Below, piece after piece: positions 48,301 to 58,401 of a stretch of 64,000 bases of DNA (the first letter of the stretch is position 1; every line of letters begins with the position of its first letter). The notes under the pieces were generated by a model that was not told where the DNA came from, made no database searches, and saw only the letters and a list, made by a program, of their open reading frames with translations. The DNA lies in NCBI GenBank assembly GCA_002964805.2, contig PUDQ02000010.1, positions 2,914,001 through 2,978,000 of the forward strand, written 5' to 3'. A program made the translations under genes and the position numbers. This DNA comes from Trametes villosa. Taxonomy: Eukaryota > Basidiomycota > Agaricomycetes > Polyporales > Polyporaceae.

Positions 48301-49688
48301 ATGGGCGAACCGAACCCTGTCGATCGTGTAGGGCTTGCGGACCCGAGGCCTCGCACTGGACTTCCTGTCGATGTCCGGGACGTGAGCTGCTTCGCGGTCA
48401 TCCCTACGTATTTCGACGCGCGGGATCCAGGCGTGATGTTTGCCTGAACATTGGAGGGGCGTCCGGGCGTGACTAGGTTCCGCGCAGTGGACGCAGAAGG
48501 ACGCGGGCGCGCGGCGGGGGTAGGTATACCGGGCGTTCGACGTCCGGTGGAGGCAGCAGGGGTTACTCGGCCATTGCCCAGAGAGGGTGTTACTCGGCCG
48601 TTTCCTATTGATGGGGTGACGCGCCCATTAGTTATTGAGGGTGTCTTCCGGCCGTTGCCCATTGAAGAGAGAGTGGAGGGCGTCATCCTGCCGGACGCTG
48701 AGAAAGAGGGTGTCATTCGGCCGCTGCGAGTCGACGCAACGGACGATGGTCTGGAGATTCCGGCTGTTGGTGCGGACAGTTTGGTGGAGGCCACAAAGAC
48801 GCCACAATTTGGGGGACATATGAAATATTGGTGCCTTCATTGGAAAAGTATAAGCAATCGTCACAAGAGGTTTGAAGAGAGTTGCGAGGAAGCTCGCAGA
48901 CGGCGTAGCCGTAGAGCGCGCGTCTTTCTGTGAGCAACCACATATATAATTGGCCCAGCGCGAAAGGAGGGGAGCAGGGCACCAAGTGCGCGCCGATGCG
49001 GTAAGAAGCGGCCTCCGAGGCGATGCGAGGACGGATAGTAAAGCTTGCCTGACGCATGTTCCTTCAACAGAGCAAAACGCACTCACCCGGTCACACTACC
49101 ATTATTCTTACCCTTGCCCGCAAAACCGCCACTGAGCTCGACGCCTGCCCAGAGACCCGGTTTGCCTTCGATTTCGCCCAGGTACCTCAGGGTACCTTCA
49201 AAGCCGAGGGATTCGATGCGAACACTATCGCCTTCTTCAAAGGATCGGCCCGCCCTACTTGCACTCCGCGCGAAGACATCGGACTGGCGGCTCGGCGGAC
49301 GTGCAGAAATTCTCCCGCTCGAGGATGCGGGAGTCCTGACATTCCCAGCGCTGACAGCAGACGAAGAAGAGGCAGCAGAGGTCGGGCGCGCTACGCTCGC
49401 GGTGAGTGATCGGGCGCCAGAATAAACGGATGAGGAAGATGTGGAGGGCGAGATGGAGGACGCGAAGGAGAGGTCGCTGGCGCGGGGCCCGCGGTGCTGG
49501 GCGGGGTCATTGGCACGGATGGCGTCCGCAAAGGCTCGGTTGATGAACTCGTCCTCGTGTGCCGCGGCGGGGGCGCGCTGGGCGGCGGAGGAGGTGGAGC
49601 GGGGCCTGAGGCCGGGGGCGGGGATGCTGCTGGGCTTGCCGGGCGTCGGGATGCCGGAGACGCGGCCTTTACCAGGAGTAACGGACAT
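45312..49688 (-). CDS. CLIP-170-like microtubule plus-end tracking protein (CAP-Gly, coiled coil, zinc knuckles)
   Basis: Ten exons on the minus strand: 49688-49087, 48834-47388, 47332-46859, 46787-46584, 46525-46308, 46256-46148, 46091-45939, 45887-45819, 45768-45724 and 45671-45312, 1226 aa. The N-terminal 145 residues are Ser/Ala-rich and basic. One CAP-Gly domain follows (about 150-217) with the GKNNGS motif that binds C-terminal EEY/F tails; the first intron splits it. Next come a Ser/Pro/Arg region with repeated NGRVTPS-like units, a probable microtubule-binding segment, and then about 700 residues of coiled coil for dimerisation. Two CCHC zinc knuckles close the protein (CEICERPGHDIFTC, and CEDCEERGHTAANC at about 1206-1219), as in CLIP-170. 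The yeast counterparts are Bik1 and Tip1. It shares an upstream region with the bL34m gene. Confidence 0.94.
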
Positions 49689-50015
49689 TGGTGCTCATCG
49701 AACGGCGTCTTCCTGTGTCGTGGGCGGGGGCAGAACGTAGTTTGAAGGCGGGAGAGCAGAGAGAACAAGAACGCCCAAGTTCACAACGCGTCCTTGCCCA
49801 ATCAGTCCATCTCACGCGCTCCCCGGGGGCCCTCCTCTATCCGTACCGAGCGGTGCCCAGGGTCCGGTCGTATGCGTTGTGTCCGGCGCTTCGCTTTCTT
49901 GCGCTCGTCCACACTCCGGAGCGTTTCGCGTGCAGCAGGGCCGTTCGTTCAGTCAAGTGAGTGCTCTCAGAGAAGCTTTTTCGCGTATATCTCACCTCTG
50001 TTATAGAAAGAAGCC
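49689..50015. promoter_or_regulatory. Shared divergent promoter region (CLIP-170-like / bL34m)
   Basis: Only 327 nt separate the two divergent start codons, so both promoters must lie here or extend into the neighbouring gene. No clear TATA box was seen in either direction. Confidence 0.6.
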
Positions 50016-50402
50016 ATGCCGCGGATACCGCCCTCGCTCGCTCGCCTCCTCACCCGCCCGCCTACGCTGCCTGCAACGAGGGTCGTCCCGCGTGCAGCGA
50101 CCTCTTCAGTGTCCTGGTCCTCCTCCCTCACACCGCTTCGCGCCATTCTTCCCTCTTCTGTCCCCTCGTCCTCCCTGCTGCCACTGAGGTCGCTTGTCTC
50201 ACGCTTCAATCTCGGCCTCAACCTCCCCTCTGTCTTCTCTCCGCTCGTGCAAGTGCGACACAACACGAAGGGCCAGGAGTACCAGCCCTCGCAGCGAAAA
50301 CGCAAGCGCAAGCACGGCTTCCTCACCCGCAAGCGGAGCGTGAACGGGCGCAAGATGCTGGCCCGGAGGAAGGCCAAGGGTAGACTATTCCTCTCGCATT
50401 GA
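50016..50402 (+). CDS. Mitochondrial large-subunit ribosomal protein bL34m
   Basis: Single exon, 128 aa. The last 45 residues are the whole bL34 domain: [14 protein letters not shown], then [19 protein letters not shown], ending in LFLSH. The first 80 residues are rich in Arg, Ser, Leu and Pro with almost no acidic residues, as expected for a mitochondrial presequence plus linker. The mature protein is an RNA-binding part of the large mitoribosomal subunit. The ATG at 50016 gives a long presequence and is the first in frame. Confidence 0.95.
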   Translation: MPRIPPSLARLLTRPPTLPATRVVPRAATSSVSWSSSLTPLRAILPSSVPSSSLLPLRSLVSRFNLGLNLPSVFSPLVQVRHNTKGQEYQPSQRKRKRKHGFLTRKRSVNGRKMLARRKAKGRLFLSH

Positions 50403-52360
50403 GCGGTTGGGTTGGGTGAGTATCTTCACAGTTCCTAAGTCTGTACGTGCTGACGATAAACGCGTCAAAGACTGTTTCCAGGGTTATAGACCCTTGGTCA
50501 GGATGCTACCACTCTAGTGACCATCATTACACGTCGGCACTACCTCTACTCCCGCATAATACAGAGCTACCACCTGCCACATGCGCGTCAACCGAAAGGC
50601 CCACATACCAGGCTAAGGTGAACATAAATTCGCCGATGCTCACCACTGTATTTGCGTGCACTAGGACCAGCCCACCGGGTGAGAACGGTACCTCTCCGCT
50701 GTCCCTGCGTTCACATCACCCTACAAATTGTGAGACGGAGCGTCGCGCATTCCTGGCAGTACGTCAAGCAGACAGCGAATTCGCACTGGAGGCGATTTTC
50801 ATTCCCGATTTGAAACTGGCCCAACGGAAACGCTGTCGTGAGTGAGCCCCCACCCAGTCCCCGCCAGCCGCGAGTTTCGCCAAGCGCCGGACTCGGAGGC
50901 TGGCATGTCAGCCTCCTAGTCTATATAACCACAACCATCGCCGGTCTGCTCTTCTTTCCTTACCGCCATCACCACCACCGCAACTCCCCCCGGATCCCCG
51001 AGTGTCGTAGGGTAGCCGCGCCGGGCCTAACAGGCTGGCGTTGCAGTATGTGACGCTCGGATGGACAACGGGGCTTCAAGACTCAAGACCTCAAGAGGAA
51101 GCTCGACAACGACCATAGGACGCCCACCACCGACGCGCTCGGTAACTTGGTTCAGCATTTACAGTACTTCCGCGAGTGCAGTCTGGGTATATTCGGCGGT
51201 ACTTTCCGTTTTTCTTTTCTTCCTGCCAGGGGATGGGGCAGAGGCTGGGGTATTTCCTGGGGATAGCGCAGGCCTCAACGTGGCCCCCGGGTCTAGTACC
51301 CGCCTTACGCGGGGAAGCCAACTGCGCTGTGCTCGTTCAGTAACACCGGCATACCTAGCTGTAGCCCTGATGAGACATGGAACCGCCATACGTCGTAGCA
51401 GCTGGTGGACGTGTTAGTACTCCCGGTGTTCCATGGGCCCTTGGTCCAGATCACTAGTAGCGCCCTGCAAATCAAACCGCCGTAAAGGGGAGCTTACCAT
51501 TAGTACTTCTACTAGTAGGCCTTGTCGCGACTCGCAATCATGCCCGTGCCCCATTGACACTTGGCGACGTCTGCGGCGGCTACTTATAGCGATTGAGTGA
51601 GTTTCGCAGTTTCGAAACAAACGACGTTAATCATAGATGTATAGGATATAGATGCGCTATACGGCAGCTATAACCCCGGACCGACCTCGCCACGCTGTAC
51701 TTATTCGCAACACGGGCCGCAAGCATTCGGAGCTGTGGGTCCGCAACGTCGCGCTTCTTGCAGCGAGGCCGCAGAGATGGGGATTCAAGGGCGCGTCTCC
51801 CAGTTAATCTTCCCTAGGCAGAAGAAAGTGATCTGCCGAAGTGGGGAAGCTGAAGGATGACCACAATCTTCCAACGCTGCTCATCTCATTACGGAGCCCC
51901 TCGCCTTCACCGCTGCGCTTCCTGCAGCGCCGAGGCCGCAATGGCTGGGGGTAAATGAGTCGAAACTCAACCTAATCCCACGGTGCGTGTTCCGATACTG
52001 CTCCATTCATTACGTCCGTCCCCTTCGCCGCTTCGGACCCCTTGACGAAATGCTCTACCCCTTTACCGACATTTGACCGGTATCATCCTCGTCTCGCAGC
52101 TCGGCGCGATGGCCACTGGACACGGGCGTGAATACGCCTTGCGCTATCTAATATCACTACGGGAGCGGACTTCCATATTTTCATAGATCGGGGACCCTCA
52201 ACGTGACCACCACCTCCGAGCCGTCTCCCGAGCGTCCCCTCCAAAAAATCGGAATCGTGTGGTGGTATGCTTGGAGACCGCTCGGGACAATCCGGCGGTA
52301 TATATCGCTACAGGCTGCACAGGGAGGGGCCCTCCGCCACTCACCGCATACACCGACACC
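50403..52360. other. Intergenic region with decayed repeats and promoter of RPA70N-like copy 1
   Basis: About 2 kb without a recognisable gene. Between about 51,745 and 52,060 two imperfect copies of a segment occur (shared GCGCTTC-TGCAGCG and TTCATTACG landmarks). From about 52,200 the sequence is homologous to the region upstream of RPA70N-like copy 2, including a CCTCCGAGCCG block and a TATA box. Confidence 0.5.
52299..52304 (+). promoter_or_regulatory. TATA box of RPA70N-like copy 1
   Basis: TATATA in the context GGCGGTATATATCGC, 57 nt before the ATG at 52361. Equivalent TATA elements lie at the same distance in the other two copies, which supports both the element and the start codon. 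Confidence 0.65.
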
Positions 52361-53020
52361 ATGCCTATTCGCCTCACCACCAACTCCTGCGCTCGCCTCC
52401 GCCACGCCGCGGACAGCTCCATCCTCACCGCCCGCCCGATCGTTCGCATTGTCTACATGCGCGATCGTGCTGGCGGCGAGGGCAAGGAAGCTTTTGTCGT
52501 CGACGGCCAAAACTTCGCTTGGGTCGCACTGGGCGGGCCCGCCGCAGCCCTCGCCGGGGACGCTGTCCATGGAGGCTTGCACGCCGGCTCCCCAGTCATG
52601 TTGGTCCGCATGTCTAGGCTTGCCCCTGACGACCGCTGGCAAGTATCTCCACACTGCCGTCGACCTTGCTACCGGACACGAGCTCACCCTCCTTTTGTGT
52701 CTCAGCTCTGTGCTTGCCAATCGCATCGAGATCATGTACGCGGATGAGGGTGAAGACGATCCGGACGCCATCCCTCTCATGTTGACCGGTCCGTCCTCTC
52801 ACCCGTTCTAATCCGTTGGAAAGGCATGCTTACGGCTGCTGGCTGATTTGGTGTAGGTACGCTACCCGAGATGCAAGCGACCCTCGAGCGTGACCATATG
52901 GTCCAACGCATCGGCCAGCTTGAGCTCTCCCTTGAGCTTGTTGCCGCCTCCTTGCCGGCGGCATTCTAGGCCCTCGACCTTCTCAACGTAGGTACCGCCC
53001 ACATCGCGGGCCGCGGTTAG
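52361..53020 (+). pseudogene. RPA70N-like small protein, copy 1, with premature stop
   Basis: Exons 52361-52638, 52706-52788 and 52857-53020. The product starts MPIRLTTNSCARLR, then has RPIVRIVYMRDR, GQNFAWVALGG and AGSPVMLVRMSRL, and resembles the N-terminal OB fold of the large replication protein A subunit (Rfa1/RPA70). The third exon encodes an amphipathic helix (RIGQLELSLELVAAS). Two changes set it apart from copies 2 and 3. A TAG at 52967-52969 replaces the codon that is Gln in both other copies, removing the last 17 residues. The first intron begins with GC instead of GT (CTGGCAAGT), which some introns tolerate. The frame is otherwise intact to a stop at 53018-53020, so it may still give a 157-aa protein and be a recent or partial pseudogene. 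Confidence 0.72.
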
Positions 53021-53637
53021 TACATTGGTGGCACATCTGCATGTCTACCAGGAGAGAGGGAGAGGTAGGAATGTGCAACCGGAGGACGAGACCGGGGGTA
53101 TCGTCTGCGATTCTGTTTGGCTTTTCGTTATATGACCACGTTGATGCAGCCTTCAAGATCTCAGTATCGCACGCACGGATGGGACTGTAGGTGGCAGAGC
53201 ACGCGGTGCATCACATCACGGGCCTTGGGCTACATACCCGTAGGGGTGTAGCGGTGGTGACGGTCGTCATTGGCTGTTGCTCAAAGGCGATGGCTCCCCT
53301 ATCTGCAACATCTCGTCCTGAGCAACAGGTGAGTGCCCTCCTCCCTTCATCGTGCGCAATGATGCTGATCGAACATTATTTAGCCTGCATTTTGCATCGA
53401 ACCAGTCGACCACTACAGGATTATATGGCGACTTCCCGTTTATGATTCCGGCTCCACACCTCTCGCCGCGCTATTTACATATCAAGCCGCGCAATCCCCA
53501 TCCTCCTACCTCGCCCTCTCCCTCCACAGCCAATATTCGCATGCTCCTGGATTTTATGGCGTCAGGACTGATCAACCCGTGATTATCTCGCTGCCTGGAG
53601 CTCTTTTTCCAAGTGAGATCCCGCTCATGCTATGTAC

Positions 53638-53714
53638 AGGTGCGTCTTTCTGTCTCTCTACAGGTGCGCCTTTTCTTTTCTCTATAGGTGCGTCTTTCTG
53701 TCTCTCTCTGTAGG
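53638..53714. repeat. Three tandem units of 24-26 nt
   Basis: Each unit begins AGGTGCG and continues with a pyrimidine-rich stretch (CTTTCTGTCTCTCT) up to the next AGG. On the plus strand each unit looks like a miniature intron with a donor and an acceptor. On the minus strand the units encode a repeated octapeptide close to ERQKDAPV within a 63-codon frame (53763-53572). Confidence 0.8.
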
Positions 53715-54233
53715 CTACACGGTGGTTGAGGGGGGCATCCTCCTCAGCCACTGTTGCCGCCATTCAAAGGCGTAGTTTGTGCTGGAGTACCGGCTAAGTC
53801 CCTGCGACGCTCACCCTCTGCGCAAGATGACTTTCATCTTGCGAGTTTCACATTTCTCTCGGCACGTCCGTGAAGGGGAACGCCCCCTCGTTCGCCTTCA
53901 GGGACACGTTGAAGTCGCGATACGAGCTCCCGCGGCGTAGGAACTCATGCTCGCTTCACACCGCGATACCTGGCGCATTTCAAACATCGTATGTGCGGTC
54001 TTGGGAGCCCTCCTCATTTCCGTCAGTTTGCGCGCTCATCAAGGAGAAATCTCCTTCTGAGCGAACCCAACTGCCCACGCTCTAGTACAGCTAGGCGGAA
54101 TAGAGCCATGCTCGTCTTCGAGTGCCCAGACGATGTGAGCGCTGGACTGCCTAGGTGGTCCGGTGGGTTACGCCCCTCGAGCCTCAGAAACTATTTTCCT
54201 GCGTACGTTCCCCCGGAGGGGAGCCACCAGAAC

Positions 54234-54650
54234 GGTGGAAGTGGAACTTCGTTCTGACGGGTCGGAGTTCTACGTCCACTTCCTTCCTCCCGTCATCCCA
54301 ATTCTGCCTCCGCTCCTCTGGGCGGCGAGGCCGGAAGGAGGCAGGGGCGCGGAGGACGCGCGTGCGCAACGCTTGCGTCGGGCGTATGCATCAGGGCGAC
54401 GCTGACGCGCACATGAGAGAGGCAAAGGACGCGGGTGCGAGCGGTGCGGCGCCACGCGGACCGCGTGTGCGCGGGTGGCGAAGATAGCACAGACGTGAAC
54501 GCCGCGGGGGTATTCTGGGCCTGAGGAAGATGTAGGCTCTGTTGCGGATGCGAGCGCGAACGAGGTGGACGCACTGCGAAGGCGGGACCTACCAAGCTGG
54601 TGGAAGTGGTACTGTGCTCCGACCGGCCGGAGTTCCACTTTCACTCGCCA
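54234..54650. repeat. Two diverged copies of a 50-nt segment
   Basis: The segments at 54,234-54,284 and 54,599-54,650 share the pattern GGTGGAAGTGG-ACT, a GAC-GG-CGGAGTTC core and a closing CACTT. In the first copy the ends GGAAGTGGA and TCCACTTCC are perfect inverted repeats able to form a hairpin. Read on the minus strand both encode VELRPV followed by HFH. Confidence 0.6.
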
Positions 54651-55618
54651 TCCTATATCATTTCCACTACCTTCGGTAGCGCAGCCTACATCGCGAGGTG
54701 GACAGCGGACGTATGCAGTGGGGCAATGTAGACTGGCGCATGGATGAGGCGGAGGCTGCGGGCGCCGGCGATGGGGGAGCGTGTACGACTTGCGATGCAG
54801 ACGGGCCCGCGCAGGCGCGAAGATCGCGCAGAGGCAGACGCCGCGGATGTAGATGAGGGTGGTTCGAGGGCAGCGTGAGCGTGAGCGAGCTGGGCGCCGC
54901 AGGGCTGCTCAGCCGGGGTGGGGTCAATATATGCGCTTGTGGTCGAGTGGACCTCGCGGGTTCGTGTGCGCGTCCATTGACCATATCCGCCGCGCGCACC
55001 TCCAGTGCCCTCCAAGCCGCTGAACTCGCCGGTCAGTACAGTTCCACCCGCTGATGGCCGACCGTCTACGGGCCCGCTGACCATGCCAACCGCGCACGCC
55101 GCTCTCCTCACCCTCACTGGCGAGCTTGTGCAGCCCACCTCAGTCACGTTCGTGGGCACGCCCGCACACACCTCCCCTTCGTTCACGCCTGCATCGTTTG
55201 CGTCTGTGCTGTCTTTCACGCCTACGCCCCCCCGTCCGCATTGTACCCGATATATGCCCTCATACGCAAGCGCGCTGCCGCATCCCTCAGGCGACTCAGC
55301 CCATGGGTGCGGAAGCGGAAGTGGGAGTGGAACTCTGACCCGCGGGAGGTCACTCTCACCGGCTGTGCCGGACAATCGTGCAACACATGCTGCGCCGAGA
55401 AGCGTGCATATATGCACTCGCAAATAGCGAATGTCTCGTATCCTACAAAAGTATCCCCTGTGCGTACAGCACAGCGCAAAGCACCACGACAGCAAACACC
55501 TACGGCGGGCAAGATGGGATAAAGTAAGTTGGAGTAAGGTAAGGTATCGCATATACTCCCCCCGAAGCATCTCTCCATCATCCATCTCCACCTCCGCCAT
55601 CCTGAAGTAGCAACGCCC

Positions 55619-58401
55619 TCACGCCTGCAGCGGCTGTCGACTCCTTCGTGCAAATAGCGGTTCAACCACCCGCCGCCCGGCAGGCAAAGCAGGTGCCCTG
55701 ACGTTCGGGTCATCAAACACCGCCGCGTTCGGGTCCACATCCTCCGGGGCGATGACGAGCACACTCTCATCCTCCACATCCTCCTCGCGCATCGGGGACA
55801 ACGGTACACCGTGCATCGCAAAGAAGCCGCGCTCGATCGACGCAACGAGCGCAGAAATCGGCGTCTGCGCTACTGTCGCGGCGGGGTGCGGCACGCGCTG
55901 CTGCTCCGGCGTATGCGCTTCGTACGCCGGAAGGGCGGGGAGTTGTAAGGGCTCGGGCTCGGAGGGGGGGAGGGGAGTGGAGGAAGGAAGGGCGGAGGAA
56001 GGGCGGGGGACGGAGGGGGCGAGTTCTGTTGGATCGGCGAGCAAGGTGTGTGTATGCTCCATTTGCAAGGGCGGGGAACCTGGAACCTCGGAGGGAGACA
56101 CTGGATCGGAGGTGGGGAGAGGGACGCTCGAGGGCGCGGGGAGGGAAGTGTTCAGGTCGATGAGAAGCTGCTCCGACCGCTGCTCGGGCTCCGGTATAGG
56201 GTCATCCGCAGGTCCGTCCTGAAACTCCGCCGCATCGACTGGCTCGGCCCGCACAGAAAGCTCCGCAGGTCCGTCCACGTCCGCAGGAGAGGCAGCGTCG
56301 ACCTCATGAAGAGGACCCGGTGGCAGCACCGGGGACCCAGCCTTAGGCGACTCCGGAAGAGGCACCTCGGCAGGGGACAAGCTTTGTGCCCGAGACGGTG
56401 GCTCTTGAGTGCCCGCGCGCGACTTGGTCCCTGTGCTAGCCACCTTTCCACCTTTGGCCGTCGTCCTCGAAGATGGCACACTCGCTTTCGCACTCGGCGC
56501 AACACGCGACCTTTCCCGCACCGTAACCATCGCCGCGCCAGCTGAACCCAAACGGGAGGGAACGGGAGCCTTCGCTGGTGGTAGCGCCCTCGAGCTTGGC
56601 TTCCTTGTGAGCACCGCAGCCTTCTCTTTCTCCTTCTCTGGTTTCTTTTCCGCAGCCCGGGCCCGTGCACTCGCGGTGGATGACTGCGCGCCCCCTGAGG
56701 CCACCCTAGCATGACGCGTGGCCGCGGCAGCTGTGGCCGCGGCGACCGTGCCCTTTGCTGAGGTCCCCGCACCCTGCGACGAGGCCAACTTCTTCGCCTT
56801 CAGCGCGTCGTCGCGCTCCTTCGCAGTGGCAACCGCTGCATGCTGCGGAACGGCCGGGGTCGACTTGCTGGTCGATATAACGCGCGGACGTATAGGCCCG
56901 GAAGTTGTGGCAATCTTCTCTTCCGCAGCATGAGGGGGCTCGGCCGGGTCGGGAAGCCGCAACACACGCCGGGCTCCGCCTACAACGCGTTCCTTCGTTT
57001 CAACGCCGTCTCCTCCTGCTCCCGAATGCGAGTTCGAAGGCATCATGGCTGGCCTAATGGGGCCCGAGCGAACGGCGCCCGCGATCCTTGACGCACTGGA
57101 GGCACCTGTGTCTGCGAGCGCGACGCGCTGTGGCCCTGAGTTCACCCTCTCCAACGGATGCTCGTGATGTGGAAAGTGCAGGTCGGTCGCGGACAGCGGC
57201 CGCTGAGGACCGGAATGCGTCGGGATGTAGTCCGGTGGAGGCATGTCCAGCTTAGCCACCCTCCTGGGCGCTTCGCGCGCCCGCCGGGGCGGGTCCTGCT
57301 GAGGAGCGAGCAAAGCGTCGATTTCGGGTGTTGGCGCACGAGCTGGTCGTCTTGCAGCCGTTGTAGAGGATGTGGAGACAGTACGAGTGTGTTTGGAGGG
57401 GCGTACGGCGGTCGCGGCGGTTGTAGTAGAAGCGGTGGAGAGGTGATGCGGGCGGGAAGATGTTGCGTGGGATATCGCATTGGTTTCGCCATGACCAGAG
57501 TTGGCGGATCGTACGGACTGTGATGATGTAGGGCGACTAGGCGGCTGGGAGCGGATATGACCGGTGTCCTTGATGTCCAGGTACTTGCGTATGGTAGGCG
57601 TCAAGGGTGCGGTGAAGCTGTCCACATGTTAGCTACGCACATTATTCACCCTTGAGCAGCACTTACCTATGCACTCTGCCAGGTAGCAGTATCTTGTACG
57701 CATCGAATATCTTCCTGGAAACTTTCCTGACATCGGCGTTCGCGTCTACGGCGGTCACTTTGATGATGGCCTCGATATCTTTCGCCCGCGGCTCCTTCTC
57801 CAGGTCGGGCGGGTTGAAGCTATTCAAACAGAGCATCACGGCTTCCGCGGCCGCCTGTCGGAGAGACACGGACTTATCCTTGACAGCCTCCACGAGATAG
57901 TGTAGAATAGCCGGACTCTGTGTATGTTCGATGACGGCGTGGATGCAGCCCTTACCGCGAGTGACAAAAACCTTGTTCGCGCGGGTGCAGACCGTGAGGA
58001 GGGTGGGGAAGTACAGGGGGAGGAGAGCTTCGAACGAACGGCCGAGCGCGCTCACTGATGTGGAGACGAAATCTGTTGCCGTACCGGAGAGACGCGTGCG
58101 TTCGGAGAGAAGTGCGCTGTTGATAGGGCGGGACGACGTGCGGAGTGCGGCGACCAGATCGGAGGGATAGGTGGAAGCGTTTCCGTTGCATAGAGCACCG
58201 AAGCGGCTGAGGGAACGAGCTATCGCCTCCCATGTCTCCTCGGTCTCTGTACGTGATAGAGCATCTTGTACCGACGCGAGCTCGTCGAGGAGGTGGGATA
58301 GGGAGGTACACTGCGCCTGGTGTTAGACCACACAGACGGAGGTGCCCCAGAATTCGATAAAGACCGACCTCGATGGATGTCACGGGGGCTTTAGCAGGCA
58401 T
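55619..58401 (-). CDS. CLASP-family microtubule-stabilising protein (single TOG domain)
   Basis: Three exons on the minus strand: 58401-58369, 58316-57667 and 57617-55619, 893 aa. The first 240 residues form a CLASP_N/TOG-type helical-repeat domain: LSRFGALCNG, then LGRSFEALLPLYFPTLL, then VTRGKGCIHAVIEHT, and a closing KVSRKIFDAYKILLPGRV followed by FTAPLTPTIRKYLDIK. The remaining 650 residues are Ser/Pro/Ala-rich and basic without a recognisable domain, and the protein is much shorter than animal CLASP or yeast Stu1. CLASPs bind tubulin through TOG domains and rescue microtubules at plus ends and the spindle. The CLIP-170-like partner gene lies about 6 kb away. The 5' part of this gene is duplicated at 62,011-62,471. 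Confidence 0.9.

Larger units (their letters stand above)
53021..55618. other. Intergenic region with short repeats
   Basis: About 2.6 kb between RPA70N-like copy 1 and the CLASP stop. It contains a 24-nt tandem repeat (53,638-53,714) and two related 50-nt segments (54,234-54,284 and 54,599-54,650). No gene with a recognisable domain was found; several frames are open on both strands. Confidence 0.5.
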
